Positions 12,601 through 53,699 of a DNA stretch of 64,000 bases are shown here, one piece after another. This DNA is from Gordionus sp. m RMFG-2023 (taxonomy: Eukaryota > Nematomorpha > Gordioida > Chordodea > Parachordodidae): positions 48,213,366 to 48,277,365 of the forward strand of contig NC_088777.1 in the NCBI RefSeq assembly GCF_954871325.1. Reading direction: 5' to 3'. Each line of letters starts with the position of its first letter. Positions within the stretch are counted from its first letter, which is position 1. The notes under the pieces were generated by a model that made no database searches, was not told the DNA's origin, and saw only the letters and a list, made by a program, of their open reading frames with translations. The translations under genes and the position numbers were made by a program.

Positions 12601-15509
12601 TTAAACATCACTAGGAAAACAAAAATTATTTAAGAATTTTGTCTATGGCCCGAAAAATATTTTTTTAAAATAACCTAGGTCCCGCATATAATATTTATCT
12701 AGATTGACGATTCATTCATAAGCGTTATTGAATAAGAATCAGCTGACAATACGCCATTTTGGTTTCCTATTGTAGTAATATTATATATTTGCGACTATTA
12801 GTTAACATAATGGTAAAAATTATATATTAACTTTCTTTTTGTTAGATAATAATATATTTCTAAATTGATTGAATATATATATCAAAAATACTACACGAAA
12901 AAACCTCCTTTTGAATTATCACGACTTCTTTTATATAATTTAATTTTGATTATTTGTTTTACTAAATAAATCTTTGTTCACGTTTAATTCTTGTATCAAG
13001 CATTGTAATTGTACTGAGCTAATTTCTAGCTTAAACTACAACACCTATAAAATTTATAAATTATTTAGGCACCGGAAACCAAAATGGCGTGATACCAGCT
13101 GATTTATTCTGATAAACACATTTATATTAATAAATCATCGATCTAGTTAGTATTGTATGTCTCAGACCGGATCCGAAAGGACGTCCGTTTCGATCTTGGC
13201 ACGGTCAGGCCGAACGCGGTTCGGTTCCACTCGGTCAGATTTCGAACTTGGATCTTGAGCGGACTCTAACCTCGAAATTGTTTTCAAAAAAATTAATTTG
13301 TTTTTCAAATGCTTATATTTTGAAATAGGCGATGTCCAGAAAAGAAACTTACAATCGCATCTCCAATTCATGGCTAGCATTCGAAGTTATTTTGATAAAT
13401 TTATTTATTTTTAAATCAGGTATTGGTTGGTAAACAAAAAAAAATTGATGAAATATCTCTACACAAGGAAAGAAAGAAGCCCATGGCTACGAACCCGAAA
13501 TTAGGTTTAGGTAATTTTTGCTTAACATATTCGAAAAACGAATTTCTAAAGAAAGAAAGAAAGGAAAAATATCTGAGCCAGTTTTTTGGGTTCGAAAATG
13601 AAAATGATATAAGTTACAAGAATATTAGAAAAGTATATTTATTCATATTTATTATAAGTGCTATCAACCTTAAAATAAAACAAAAAAAAGCTCCAAAACG
13701 CATTAACATTAATCGACTACCAAACCGGGTTACTATTCGATAAAAACCGCAATTTGATATCCGAATCCGAACTCGGATTAGCTTTTAGAAGTCTGGCGGA
13801 TCAATTTGATTACTTTTCTATGACCATGTCTAAGTTAAACGCGGATTGTGGACATTTACTCATGCAGAAATTGTGTGAATACGCTACGTCATACGTTTCT
13901 CGTATGTTTGACGATGTTTTAAGAAAGTTAGTTATAGCAGTATATATATATATAACATTGTATCTTGTAAAAAGTATCATCTTACACTTTAAGTTTGGAA
14001 TGATATTTTACAACATAAAATGCCATATATATTTAAATATAACTTTTTTTAAAAAATACTAAAAATAAACAACACTTCTGGAATAGTAAAATAATAACGT
14101 CTTGCAGTTGAAGAAAGAAAAGAAAAAATTAGACAACTCTAATTTATTTTATTCAAAATAAAAATCGTAAAATTTCAATAGATTCGTTTCAAATTTGCAA
14201 CAAAAATCCCATTACTTTTGCAAGTTAGTGCCAAAAGAAATCTCCGCCAGAAAGACTACCCTGATGCCCGTACTCGAGAAGTCAGGTCAAAACTTAGTAC
14301 ATCACCGAAGTTGCATGATTCAAATATCGCCGAACCCATCGTAACTGATCAAATAGTTTCCGATTTCAGCAACCAAAATATTTCGAATGGCGATTTTGAG
14401 GAGATTTCCGAGGGTACATCTCGAAATGGAAACACGTTTGAGGATAATAACGAATCGATTCCCGAAAAATTAGAAGAAACCGCGTCCGCGGATGTCTTGC
14501 CAACCGCTAAACCCTCGGTAACCGACAATCACGAGAAAAGCGGCGCTTATAGTGTTAGCTCCAATGTCGATATGATGAATTCCATACCTCTCTTGAACAA
14601 TTTGAGTAAAGAATTGGGTAGAGTGCTCGAATCATCATCTTTGCTGCGCTCGGATTCTAATACGTCCTTTGCCTTCACCTATCCCCTCTGCAAGGACAAG
14701 TTATTAGAGACAATGGTTAAATGTTGGGAACAAATTGATCAATTTTATAGGTTTCACACTGTCTTTATATTAGGGGGGTTTTTTTATATCGATTTTCGAG
14801 TCAAATATAGAAGACGCTTTTTTTTTAGGTTGGTGATGGTCATAACTGCATTTCTTTTATCATAAATCGGCTGAGTAAATTTTGAGTGGTTGAAAGATAA
14901 AAATCCTCTGAAAAAATATGTTTCCATTTCTTCTTTTTTGACATTGTTGTGTTCACGATCGTAGCTAATGATTGCGATGATATCCATTTGACATATATAA
15001 AATTTTAAAGGATGTTTTTTAATAAAAGGTGATTATTTCAAACTAGGCAAAAATAATAATCGGAAATTCGAAAATATTTCCCTACTGAAAAATAAAATTG
15101 ATTGAATGCTTGAAGGTTATTGTCTAATTCGAATGCGCAAATGAAACGTTAATTAGAGTGAACTTGAAAATAATTCTACATATGAAAATCATCCATATTT
15201 ATTTATTTTTAAAATAATATATTCGTCTTAAAGAGAGAATACAAAAACAAGTTATAGTGGCCGTACAACTTCGGACGACTTGGTCACACTGAGCCAAATG
15301 CGGGAGGCCTTTGTAGAATACCTCGTGCCTCACGTGATTCGCGCGTTTAACTCCATCTATCCCAAACATGAATTGGAACAAATTCTTGGCATATCGGCCT
15401 TAAAACCCTTTCATATGGTTATTTATGATCATCTCCTATTTTTCTTTCTTAAATTTTTATTTTTAACCTGATTTTAACATTTCTTAAACAGGAAATAATG
15501 GATGGATGA
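9653..15509 (+). CDS. COG8: COG complex subunit 8, complete 11-exon gene
   Basis: COG8 belongs to lobe B of the conserved oligomeric Golgi complex, which tethers retrograde vesicles on the cytosolic face of the Golgi. Exons: 9653-9713, 9761-9925, 9943-10030, 10078-10249, 11910-12121, 12263-12428, 13329-13385, 13691-13930, 14182-14750, 15252-15417, 15492-15509. Splice phases agree throughout, giving 1914 nt and 637 aa; human COG8 is about 612 aa. Recognisable blocks are LHNLIYTNYKVFL, FLEIPQLMDTC (aa about 115-125), the stretch ending AGVFSEKAIRLLFLSRA, RIHLFETITQY, and EAFVEYLVPHVIRAFNSIYP near the C-terminus with its LGI motif. Exon 9 carries about 100 residues rich in Ser, Asp, Glu and Asn that the human protein lacks. 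The weakest joins are exon 7 (57 bp, donor GTTATT) and the 18-bp last exon. The gene is head to head with ATG4 and convergent with IFT88. Confidence 0.92.
10915..11215. mobile_element. degenerate AAAATGGCG-family MITE in COG8 intron
   Basis: Weakly matching inverted arms (…GACCCGCCATTTTATTAACCC and GGGTAACCAAAATGGCGTCCCC…) flank about 150 bp. The same AAAATGGCG / CGCCATTTT core, followed by a CAGCTGATT-like block, recurs at 12690-13150 and 16785-16935. It looks like an old copy and carries no ORF. Confidence 0.4.
12690..13150. mobile_element. AAAATGGCG-family MITE in COG8 intron
   Basis: The left arm (…ATCAGCTGACAATACGCCATTTTGGTTTCC) and right arm (GGAAACCAAAATGGCGTGATACCAGCTG…) are inverted copies of about 80 bp around a non-coding core. 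The outer parts also pair (CTAGATTGACGATTCATT against AATAAATCATCGATCTAG). It is a foldback-type element between COG8 exons 6 and 7. Confidence 0.6.
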
Positions 15510-16323
15510 ATGTAGGGTAGAAAGGTGGAAGGAAGGAAAAATAATAACATTTCTTTGAATTTTTTTAAAATTTTATTTATCCACCATATTATTTTTTTTT
15601 AAAACTATTTCTTTCCCTTTTTTTTCATTTTTATGAATTAAAAATTTTAATATATCGAGCTTGAATAAATTTTTTAAAATAAATATCTAAAATATATGAA
15701 TCCCCATTTAGTTTCCTGACACTGAAAGCATGTGCCAATCGATAAAAGATCAAGTCGTGAAAATCCGTTGACATTTTTGCCATTGCGATTATGTGATATA
15801 TCTTTAATATATAGCCAAAATTATTATACTCTTTCCTACGATGTTATATTTAAATTTTATAAAATCTATTTAAATTTGTCATAGTTTTAATTTTTAAATA
15901 AAGGTAATAAATTTTCGGCCCAAATTTGCTTGATTCGACGAAATGTGCTCATAAAGAATTTATTAATCTATTAGGAATTATAGGGAAATTGATATAAAGA
16001 AAAAGAATGGGCAAAAAAAAATGGAGTTTTAGTCTGTCATGTGTATGAAAGAAATGATAAAATGAATGTATGATTAATAATGACTTATTCTTTTTCACAT
16101 ACAGAGTTGACTTTTTAAAAATTAATAACGCCAAGTTTTTTTTAAAGTCACGTGTCTTTAAAAGGGACACCATCTGACTAAGGAATGGACCATAATATAA
16201 TCGTAAAATTTAACACTTATAGACAAATTTACAATCTAAATTCATTTGAATGGGGATAAGCACTATAAATTTTTTGAAAAGAAAAATATAAATAATATAC
16301 AAAATTATATATTGTATTTTTTT
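15510..16323. other. convergent COG8/IFT88 3' intergenic interval
   Basis: About 0.8 kb lies between the COG8 stop codon and the IFT88 stop codon on the opposite strand. It is AT-rich, has poly-T and poly-A runs, and must contain both 3' UTRs. The 74-codon minus-strand open frame at 15949-16173 is Phe/Leu/Lys-rich, resembles nothing I know and is probably chance. I see no other gene here. Confidence 0.5.
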
Positions 16324-44149
<27,826 letters not shown>

Positions 44150-44249
44150 CTATAAAAATTTGTTTTATGTTTTTTGTTTAAATTCAAATCAAGAAGAAAA
44201 ATATATAATGAGAAGCATATATTATTATAGCGTATTATAATAAGAGACC

Positions 44250-44570
44250 AGCAGGTCCGGCCCTAAGCCCAGGCAGTATCAAATTTTTTAAATCATGGGC
44301 CGGGCCTAAATTTTTTTTTTAAAAAATGTCAGGGCCAAGTGATATTTTAAAACTAAATATTTGAAATAGCCATTATTTTAGTTATAAAAAACAAAAATAT
44401 ATATAATATATTTTAAAAAATCCGGGCCGGGAATACATTCTAAAAAAATCTGGGCCGGGCCTAAATTTTTTCTTAAGCCGGACCCGGCCGGACCTAAAAT
44501 ATTAAACCCGAGCAGGGCCTAAAATTTTTAAAGCCGGGCCGTGCAAATGGTACCTCTGCCCATCTCTGAT
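44250..44570. mobile_element. GGCCGGGCC-rich repeat, second copy
   Basis: Starts AGCAGGTCCGGCCC and ends GCCGGGCCGTGCAAATGGTACCTCT, the same ends as 17262-17614, and shares the AAATATTTGAAATAGCCATTATT-like core (single copy here). Non-coding. Confidence 0.6.
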
Positions 44571-44666
44571 TATAATTGAGATATGGGATCCACAAGGATT
44601 GATAATTTCTCGATTTATAATTATTTACTGAGAGCGGGGGAGAAGAGATGAAGGATGGGTAGGGAG

Positions 44667-44889
44667 TAGTGTTGTTAAACGGCTCGTTTTGAGCCGATTT
44701 TTAGAAACGGCTAACTCACTATTTCACCCAGAATAATATAACTTAAGCCTGAGGATTTTGCTTGTAGAAGGAACCAAGGTTAGGACATCTATTAGAGAAA
44801 TCTCAAGGCCTAGGCTATATTTTTTAGGCTAAAATATCGAGTTAGCCGTTCTTAAAAATCGGCTCAAAATGAGCCGTTTAACAACACTA
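44667..44889. mobile_element. hAT-like MITE, TAGTGTTGTTAAA family, copy 2
   Basis: Near-perfect ends TAGTGTTGTTAAACGGCTC and GAGCCGTTTAACAACACTA, with a second inverted layer of GAGCCGATTTTTAGAAACGGC type. About 223 bp, non-coding. The best-preserved of the family copies here. Confidence 0.75.
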
Positions 44890-45379
44890 GGAGAGGGATT
44901 TATATTCTAAAAATGAGCGGAAAATTTTTTTGTTTTTATAAAAATAAATTTAAAAATCGTTTGTATTTTATTTAAAAAAAAATTGTAACGCCAAAAAGAT
45001 ATTAAAATAAATTCAACATTTCCGGTCAAGTCAGAATTTTTTAAAAATTTTTAAAAAAAAATCGTCAACAGTTAAATGATTTAAAAAAAATTAAGATATT
45101 TCGAATCTTTCGCGGTTTTATTTAATCCAAATTCGACGTGTAGTAATCATTAAGAAATGGTTACCCCTCCCCCTAAAAAAAAATATTTTACTGAAAATAA
45201 CGAGATGTGTGATTTGAAGAGTTAGCCCTACATTCACAGTTAGCGTGAATTCGCGGCGAAGTATACAAAAAATGAATGCAAAAACAATTATACCTATATC
45301 ATATTTTGTTTACCTGGCCAAGATTCCGCCTTAACCGTGAAACGCAGGGTAACTTTGCCAGCGTGAGTAACTTGAATTG

Positions 45380-45590
45380 ATAGTGGCGCGATTGCGGTCG
45401 CGATTTAACAGCGGATCGATTTTTAAAATTTGTCTGTGAGATCAATTTTTATTAATTAATATTAATTTTCAATTCATAATAATAAATAAATTAAGAAATA
45501 ATGATTTAAAAAAAAAAAATTGATCTCATAAAATAGATTTTTAAAAAAAAACTGTCAGCTGTTAAATCGCGATCGCGTCACCATGAATTA
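45380..45590. mobile_element. palindromic element with GCGATTGCGGTCGCG ends
   Basis: GATTGCGGTCGCGATTTAAC at the left pairs with GTTAAATCGCGATCGCGTC at the right, and pairing resumes further in around GAGATCAATTTTT / AAAAATTGATCTC. About 200 bp, no ORF. Confidence 0.6.
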
Positions 45591-47237
45591 AAGGTAATAA
45601 ATCAACTTAATAAATTTTTTTGAAAAGACATTATTACTCTAGTATTTTTCAATTAATTTAAACATAACAAAATCTTAAAAGCCCAAAATTAGATGTAAAG
45701 ATTATTTTTTTAAAAAAAATATATAAATAAGTAAAAAAAGATTAAGAACTTGATAATAGTAATGGAATTTTTCTTGGAATCTTTCGAAATCGAAGTCCCT
45801 TTTATTTTTTAAAAATATAAAAATAAATAAAAATATCTATAATTAAATAATTACAAATTTATGAAAAAAATAAATATATATTAATAAAACAAAAAAAATG
45901 CGTTTTTAAAAAAAAGAAAAGAAATAAAAAAAAATTTTTAAAAAAGAAAAGAATAATATAATAGATAGCAAGAGCCCTCACGTTCCTCACGATCCGAGAT
46001 ATAAAAAAAAATTTAGTCCGAACAGATACAATCCGAGTAATAAATTCGATCCCAATTTTTTTTTTATGGTAACTGTTTAAAAGAGAGTATATACGATATA
46101 TCAATGAGAGAACAAACGAAAAACACTACCAAGTTCGAGAGATTGTAAATCCGGGATTGACTGACCCCATATCGGCCGGATATTATTCGTATATAATTCG
46201 GCTCGAATCGGTCGGTAAGGTTTTCATCCGATAAATATGGATAATAAACTGTAATAAATAAATGCTTACTAGCATGGGACATCAGAATACGATAGCAAAT
46301 GTGAATGAATAGTCATCATAAAATATAAAATCAATAATTCTTTTTCAAAAATTTTTTTTTTATATGCACACCTGTTATATTATTATTATTATTATATTTA
46401 TTGATTATTATTATAATTATATTTTTTGTTAATCAACAAATCATTTTTATACCTAAAAAAATATTAAACAGTATTAAATCCGTAAAAATGAAGAAATAAA
46501 AGCCTGAAAAATAAGAATTTTTTTTCAATCATTTATTTTTGGACATTTTATTGTATTTCCTCATTAGAATGGGCATCTCACCAGTGTTATCAAAATGATA
46601 AAGATTATTTTTTATAAATAAAGAAGCGTGTAGAATTCTATTTTAAAAAAAAAGCAATAATTGAATAATGTCTGATGCCCGATTTTCGACCCACCATCCT
46701 CTTCTAAGCCAATGAAGAAGAAATATCTCTGGAAACTTCCCACCACCCTGAGCTTAAACGAGGCAGGAAAATACCCTCTCTTTATAATTTATTTTCTTCT
46801 TCTAAATTCTATAATAAAATATCATAATCAAAACTTAAAATTTCATAAAAATTTTTAATACAATATTTTTTAAAAAAGGTAGTTGGAAAATAATAAAAAA
46901 TAAATGAGAATGACTAGGAAGCAAAAAAGGAATTAATTCAAGCATTTACTATATTAACTTTCTGATCCCGAGTTGTTAAAGTATCGCGATGAAAGTATCG
47001 ACCATCCTGGATTGGATCCTAATTTTGGTAAATTGCTAGGATAGCTGATTCTTTCGATCCTTAAACTATTAAATGAAATATTTCGAAAATAATTTTTTGT
47101 ACTTTATTTTTATTTCTTTCGAGTTAAATTTAGTTTTTTTTAAAAAAAAAATAATATCGCCAGAGTCCCTCGTAGAGTTTCTCCTTCAAAATTACTTATT
47201 TGTTTGTGAAATAAATATATGATTTCGCGGCTATGTC

Positions 47238-47587
47238 TATGTGGTATGGGGATTCGGAATCTCTCAATTTTAAATCATTTACTAAATTGGTGTATTTTAG
47301 CATGTATAGAGTACCCAAACTGTATATTTTAAATAATTTTTCTATGAACTTTAGAACTACTTCTAATTTATATTAATTTTTACACGGATTTTTCTTTTTC
47401 ATATAAATAAAAAAATACTAAAATGTCTATGGCTGAAATTGGCTGAAATTTATAGGGTAAATTCTCTACACATGCTAGAATACATTTCCGGTTAAATCGG
47501 ATTTTAAAATTTTTTAAATCGCCCTGGGTAAATGATTTAAGATCAAGAGATTCTGGATCCCCACGGATTCCGAATCCCCACATCTAC
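47238..47587. mobile_element. foldback element, copy 2
   Basis: GGGGATTCGGAATCTCTC… at the left pairs with …GGATTCCGAATCCCC at the right, with ATTTTAAATCATTTAC also inverted. Shared internal sequence ties it to 42680-42975. The minus-strand open frame 47380-47583 inside it looks spurious. Confidence 0.6.
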
Positions 47588-48788
47588 ATGAAATATCTAA
47601 AAATTATAAATCGTTGCCAGCTAGACGGCACTAAGTAAAATAATATATAATAAAATAAATAATATATGAAGAGGATAAGTAAGGAGGAGTAAAAAATAGG
47701 CAAAAAAAAATACATAAACTAAAAAAAATAAATATTGTTTTGATATATAAATGGATTGGTTACTTTTGATATTTTTTATATTAAAAATTTTTTTAAAATA
47801 ATTTGACAGTGGAGACTGAAAGTTGAAAGCTTCAACTTGAATTTTTTGAAAGCTAAAAATTATTTTTTCCCAATTTATAACTATAAAAATTAATAATTAA
47901 TAAAACATCAAAAATATTTTTAAAAAAACGTAGGTGTAATTTAGAATTAATCATTCTGAAAAAATACCCACCCACTCTCCATAATGGCAATACTTAATAT
48001 AGGAATAGAGATAAGCTAGATAGACATATTAACATGAACTTCTTAGGATAATGGTTTTCAGGGACCGACTTTTCAATTATAGGGAACTTAGATGACTCTG
48101 AAATGGGACACGGTATAGACATAGCGTTATCTTCCAAGGATATACCGAACATGAGACTTATTTTTCTTCTCTAAAATAAATAATCTAACCAGGCATCGGG
48201 TACATATTGTTTACAATTTTTAACACTATCCTACCGATAACGAAACTAATAGATCACTTTCTTACTCCTCTCTTCTTTACTATGCTAGCTGACTACATAG
48301 TGGTACCGTCCACTATAATAAAACGGGTATACATCATGTGTAGGATCTATATATTTGTGAATATACATGTTGCACGCTACAAGCTCCTGGTGGGTGATGA
48401 AATTACACTTCATTTAATCTCTGTGAAATATAGGAATAGAAGTTTTCAAGTTTAATTAAAAGTTTTTTTTCCATGTTATTTAAATTTTTGATTTTTTTTT
48501 TACCCTTAATGTTTTACCGGATAGTGACATTGTCAAATTCAGAAAACTCAAAAGGAGGTTGGCCTAATGCAACATCGTACTATTTTAATTTGGCCTATAC
48601 TATTTATCTAGCTCTGTTTTATTTTTGTTTTTCAAAACCAAATATAAATTTTTTTAAAAAAAATAATAAAGATATGTTTACCAATCTAGATTGGGATTAA
48701 TGGATCTGATTATTCTATCAAAGAAGGACAATTAACCTCTATATTTATTGTACAATTACGATTACGTCTCAAAGTATGTTATTTTCAC

Positions 48789-50086
48789 CAGGGATGTGAA
48801 CCCGGACCATAACCCGGACCCTGAACCCTCCTGGACCCTCGTATTTTGGCTGAACCCGGACCCTTTTAAAAAGTGGAAGGTCCAAGGGTTCAGGGTGTTA
48901 AATTAATTTTAAAAAAATAATATAAAATTTTTATAATTTTATTAATTTTTTTCGTGGAATCTCCCTAAAAAATAGTCACTTTAAAACTATAATTGATAAA
49001 GCAAGGGATGTTGTAAAATATTTAAGAACTCCCACAATTGTTAGAATATTAAAATCCATGAAAAGGCAAATGGCAATTTTAGATTGCACAACACGTTGTT
49101 CCTCTATATGTATGATGCTAGAGCGATTATTAAGTTTGAAAGATTTCTGTAATGATTTAATCATAGGAACATGTGAAATCATTTTGTCAGAAGATGATTG
49201 GAATCAAGTAAAAGAGCTTACTATTGTGCTGGTTCCTTTAAAAATAACAACATTAAGAGTGCAAGCAGAACAATTATGTTTATCGGATTTTTATGGCATA
49301 TGGTTAAGATGTCGATTAGAGTTAGGGAGATTAACAAGTTCTTTTTCAAATAATAGTATTAGAAAATACGAAAATAAGAGAGCAACAATATTTACAAAAT
49401 AGTGATATGCTTCGATTTATTTAGACCCGCAATATCAGGTTTTATTAAGTAGTGAGCAAAAACAAATGGCTATAGACCATCTTGAAGATTTATGGCACAC
49501 CCAAAACTCTATTATTTACAATATATTGGAGGTTACAACAATATCTACTGGTTGTAGCGATAATAAGATATTGATGATCTGGAAATTTTACTATTAGATA
49601 GAGAAAAAAAAAATTAAATTATCATCTGATAGAAAGGAGCAAAAAATATCTATTATATCTTTAATAGAAAAGTTCTCGGAAGTTATGACATTTTAAAATT
49701 CTGGGAGGAAAATTCTTCAATATATCCAGAATTATATACCTTGTCTAGAATCGTCATGGCTGTACCGGCGACACAAGTACAATAATTTATGTATTAAAAA
49801 AATGACTATCTATTTTAGGTAAGCGTAAAACGTGGATTTTCATCGTTGAAATATATTTTGCTTAATTTACGTGGAAATCTGAAGGATGATATTTTAGAAG
49901 ATATCATGATTGTGCCATTGAATAAAATATTTAAAATATAAATTATCTCATTTCGAATTATAAATGTGTATATATTGAAGTATAATAAAAAATGAATAAA
50001 AAAAGTCTTATTTTGAGTCATTATTTTTATATGTTTCCTCTGAACCCGGACCCGAACCCTGGACCCGGGTCCTTTAGGTCTGAGCA
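48789..50086 (+). mobile_element. decayed hAT element with GAACCCGGACC arrays
   Basis: The left end CAGGGATGTGAACCCGGACC and the right-end array (…GAACCCGGACCCGAACCCTGG…) bound transposase remains on the plus strand. Terminal repeats are imperfect and I found no target duplication, so the right boundary is approximate. Confidence 0.7.
49000..49940 (+). pseudogene. hAT transposase pseudogene
   Basis: The frame at 49058-49402 reads MAILDCTTRCSSICMMLERL and later LSEDDWNQVKELTIVLVPLK, a pattern seen in hAT transposases before the dimerisation domain. Further on, SSIYPELYTLSRIVMAVPAT (about 49712) and, after a 40-bp interruption, VSVKRGFSSLKYILLNLRGN (about 49818) form the split hATC domain. Stops near 49400 and 49785 and several frame changes show it is dead. 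Confidence 0.8.
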
Positions 50087-50204
50087 TGAAAAAAATGTAC
50101 AAATTGAAATTGAAGGAAAAAATGATAAAGGTAGGTAGCACTAGCATATATTTTATAAAAATTAGGTTAGGGAGGTTTGGTGAATATTTAATCTATATGA
50201 ATAT

Positions 50205-50980
50205 TGGTAAGCGGAAAATAATTCCCCGGAAAAAAAATCCCCGGAATAAAATTCACATTTCATTCAATTTTAAAAATTAACAAATATATATCCGTAAGAG
50301 GGCGTTATATGTTTTAATATGTATCATTTTAAGAATCCGGAATGATGATTGGATAGCACTTTTTTTATATTTGGGTATATATACATATGAAAAACCTACA
50401 AATTAAAAAAATTTTTTAGGTTTCTTTGATGTTTAATTTATGAGTAGGTTTAGAATAGTAAAACAATGGTAATTTTCTAATGTAAATATTGCTGGCTTTA
50501 TTTATCAAAATCTCTTCATTTTTGTTTTATACGTGTATATTTACGTGCTAAGCATTATCCTAAAAATTATTTGAAAATAATTTGATTTGACCGATTGCCG
50601 AGCTCAAAACCGACCACTCACTAAATATTCGATTGACCAAATTTACTAATAATATAATTTGAAAAATGTTGATTTTCGTTTTATATATCTATAAATACGT
50701 ATAAAACATAATCCTAAAAAATATTTTTAAAATATCGTGATTTGGCGGATAACCGACTCGTAGCTCACCCAATGACTAAATACTGAATTGCTGGCGTTAT
50801 AAATAAATCTCTTAATTTTTGTTTTATATGTGTATATTTACGTGCTATGCATTATCCTAAAAAATATTTTGAAAATAATTTGATTTGACTGATTGCCGAG
50901 CTCAAAACCGACCTCTCACTAAATATTCGATTGATCAAATTTACTGGTAAGCGGAAAATAATTCCCCGGAAAAAAACCAC
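50205..50980. repeat. tandem ~150-bp repeats bounded by CCCCGGAA direct repeats
   Basis: Three diverged units at about 50491-50645, 50655-50790 and 50795-50945 share blocks such as ACGTGCTA.GCATTATCCTAAAAA and GCCGAGCTCAAAACCGACC (units 1 and 3 are closest). A direct repeat, GGTAAGCGGAAAATAATTCC, occurs before them (about 50206) and after them (about 50945). The segment after it is rich in short CCCCGGAAAAAAA units. Non-coding. Confidence 0.7.
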
Positions 50981-51049
50981 CAAAAATAAATTCCCCGGAA
51001 AAAAATCCTTGGAAAATAATTACCCGGAAAAAAATTCCCGTAGAAATAT

Positions 51050-53255
51050 ATGAAAATTATGAAAGAGGTAATTTAGAATTGAAAAGAAAAATGTGAAAGC
51101 AAATTTTTACTGAGAAAGAGAAAGATTATTTCCTTTATCTACTTTTCATCTAGACTTGAATAGAAATTAAACAGGTAATTAAACCACATTATATTTACCA
51201 TGCAGAGGGGGTGGTTATTTCTAACACGCCACTGTTAAAATATATATAACATTAAAATAATATTATGACACTATTCTGTTCCGTATGCTAATATCAGTTT
51301 GAATCCCGGACAAAAATAACATAATGGAAATTTTAATGTTTAATTTTTAAAAATTGTATCTGATTTCAAAAAAAGTATTAATATTAATCACTGATTACAA
51401 AAGCTTATTTAATTCAAAGATTATCTCAAGTAGAACATTACAAAAAAATATACTATTTATTCTAAATAATATTTGTTTATTTTTATAAATATTATAATTT
51501 TTAATATATTTAATTCATTAAAGAAAACACATGAGGGACTATAATCTTAAAATAGAAACTTTTTTATTTAAAAGTTTCCAACTCCGAAAATGTTATTACA
51601 TAATCCCAGTTAGTTTCTTATATTATTATTTATAACGTTGAAAGGAAATTTATGCTCAAAAATAAATAAATTTATAAATTTGGGTGATATATTATTTGTA
51701 ATTTTGAAACAAACGATTTTCATTTAGTTTTTTTTATTACTTTTTATAAAATTTTCTTTTACTATTTTAAATATATTTGATAATTTTAATAAATTTTTTA
51801 TCCGTTAAATAAGCATGCTAAAATTTTTCATGATGGATATTCCTACAATTATCATAAAACTACGAAAAATTTTAAAAGATATAAATGTACATTATATAAT
51901 GCTTCCATATGGGAATTTGCACTCTTTTTATATTATTGCTTTGTTGTTAATCTTAAAGTTGATGTAAGAATATTTAATTTAAATTTGATAGATATTAATA
52001 GTGTGGAATTTTTATTAATGATTAGGGTTTACCTTTTTTTAAGTTTTCCCCCGCTTTTATTATAATTTTGTTTAATATTATTTTAAATATATTAACATGT
52101 ACAATGTATTATTTTTATTTCAGTTTAAATTAAAATTTTGATTATAATTAAAATAATATAATCCTATAATATTTGATCCGCTAGTTAGCGTATTATAATT
52201 TTTTAAAAAAAAATAACATTATTACATAAAATTAATCTTTACATTTATTATCTATAAAACAAATTGACTCAAACAAATTAGGGTTTAAATTGCTAGATTT
52301 GAATATGATTTTTAAATTCAATTGCAAATAATTAAGTTTTATTGGTTATATATATTTTGATGTATTTATATAGAATTCTCTATTATGTATTATTAGAATA
52401 TTCATATTATATAAGTCATAATTTTCTTTTCTTTTATTATTATAAATTACATTTTTATTATCTCCTTTTAACCAAATTTTCCTTATATATCTTTTATTAA
52501 CAAAAAATAACCAATTATGCAAAATAAAAATACAAATTGATATCAAAAAAATGTAATGTTAATATGATATAAAAAAAATGTTAATATAAAATAAAAATTA
52601 TTTCACCTAAAGGTATAACAAACAAAATCAGATTATTTAAGATATTTAATTCTTAAAGGTCTAAACAAAATTAGGAAAAATGATATTTTTTAATAATTTT
52701 GATCTACTTGCTGTTGCGATTAATAATTTTTCTAATAATACTGGCCTACTAGCTATTAATATTTTGCCTAATAATTCTCTTGTCAATAATAAATTTATTT
52801 CATCACATATATTAATTAAAATATTCTCAAATAATAATATACTTCTCAATATATATAATAAATACGGTAGCAATTTACTTATAAAACAAAATTTAAGATG
52901 TACAGCCTTATTGATATTTTATTAGATTATTTTTTTAGACGATTAATTGCCATTATGTTGGTTAATTTGTAAAGTGATATGTGTTGGTTCAGCAACGATT
53001 TAAAATGTAAAAAATATATGTTGAAAGATTTGATTGAAAACCTGTTTTTTAGATATTATAACAGAAATAATAAAAGGTGATTGGTAAAAGGGTCAAATCT
53101 GATTAAGAATTCACATTTTATTTTCCAGCATATTTATAACTATAGAATATATCTTATTAATTAAATCATCAAACAAATTAGGATTACTAGGTAAACTATG
53201 TAAGTTAATTATTTTGGTGGATGGTATAGGATGAGGCAACAAATATTTTTTTTTT
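51050..53255. other. no gene seen
   Basis: Very AT-rich sequence with short chance frames on both strands (for example 52346-52546 and 52661-52925). I see no domain, splice-consistent exon set or clear transposon end. Confidence 0.5.
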
Positions 53256-53257
53256 CT

Positions 53258-53575
53258 TTTTAGCTTTCACTTTTTCAGGTGGTAAGCACCTTCAACATCT
53301 CTCTCCACTTTATGTTATTCATACAATCTCTTTTATCTAATTTATACTTCCTTATATTGGCTCTAACTTTATAGCCCCATTGAAGTTTTGGCCTTCCTCT
53401 TTTACGTTTGCCCATCACTTCCAAACTCTAAACCTTATTTCCTATGTAGTTCATAGACCTTCTCAATGTGTGCCCATACCACCTAAGTTTGTTTACCATT
53501 AACTTATTAATGGGCACTACCTACAACTTAGTATTATTGTACTGCGCACTTTATCCTTTCTTGTTACAACCAATA
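53258..53575 (-). pseudogene. LINE reverse-transcriptase 3' end, copy 1
   Basis: On the minus strand this matches the copy at 63595-63996 closely over about 310 bp, keeping the blocks for KLRWYGHTLRR, GKRKRGRPKLQW and NNIKWREML. These form the C-terminal tail found after the reverse transcriptase in several LINE clades. Small deletions (for example near 53505 and 53560) break the frame and the rest of the element is gone. Confidence 0.8.
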
Positions 53576-53699
53576 TATGATGTGAAATTTTCTCGATGTA
53601 TCTTGTATTTCTTTAGTTATAGTTATATTGATTGTAAATCACTTAAGCAGAGTCTCACCCTATTTGATAATCATCACCAATCATTTTTTCAAAAACTGT

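Noticed and set aside
13423-13743. 106-codon plus-strand frame
   Set aside because: Lys-rich and without homology; it lies mostly in a COG8 intron and reads exon 8 in the wrong frame.
46130-46248. Candidate N-terminal IFT88 exon (acceptor after ACAG, donor GTAGTG)
   Set aside because: It is open and has splice-like ends, but it ends in phase 0 while exon 44149 needs phase 2. I see no match to the IFT88 N-terminus.
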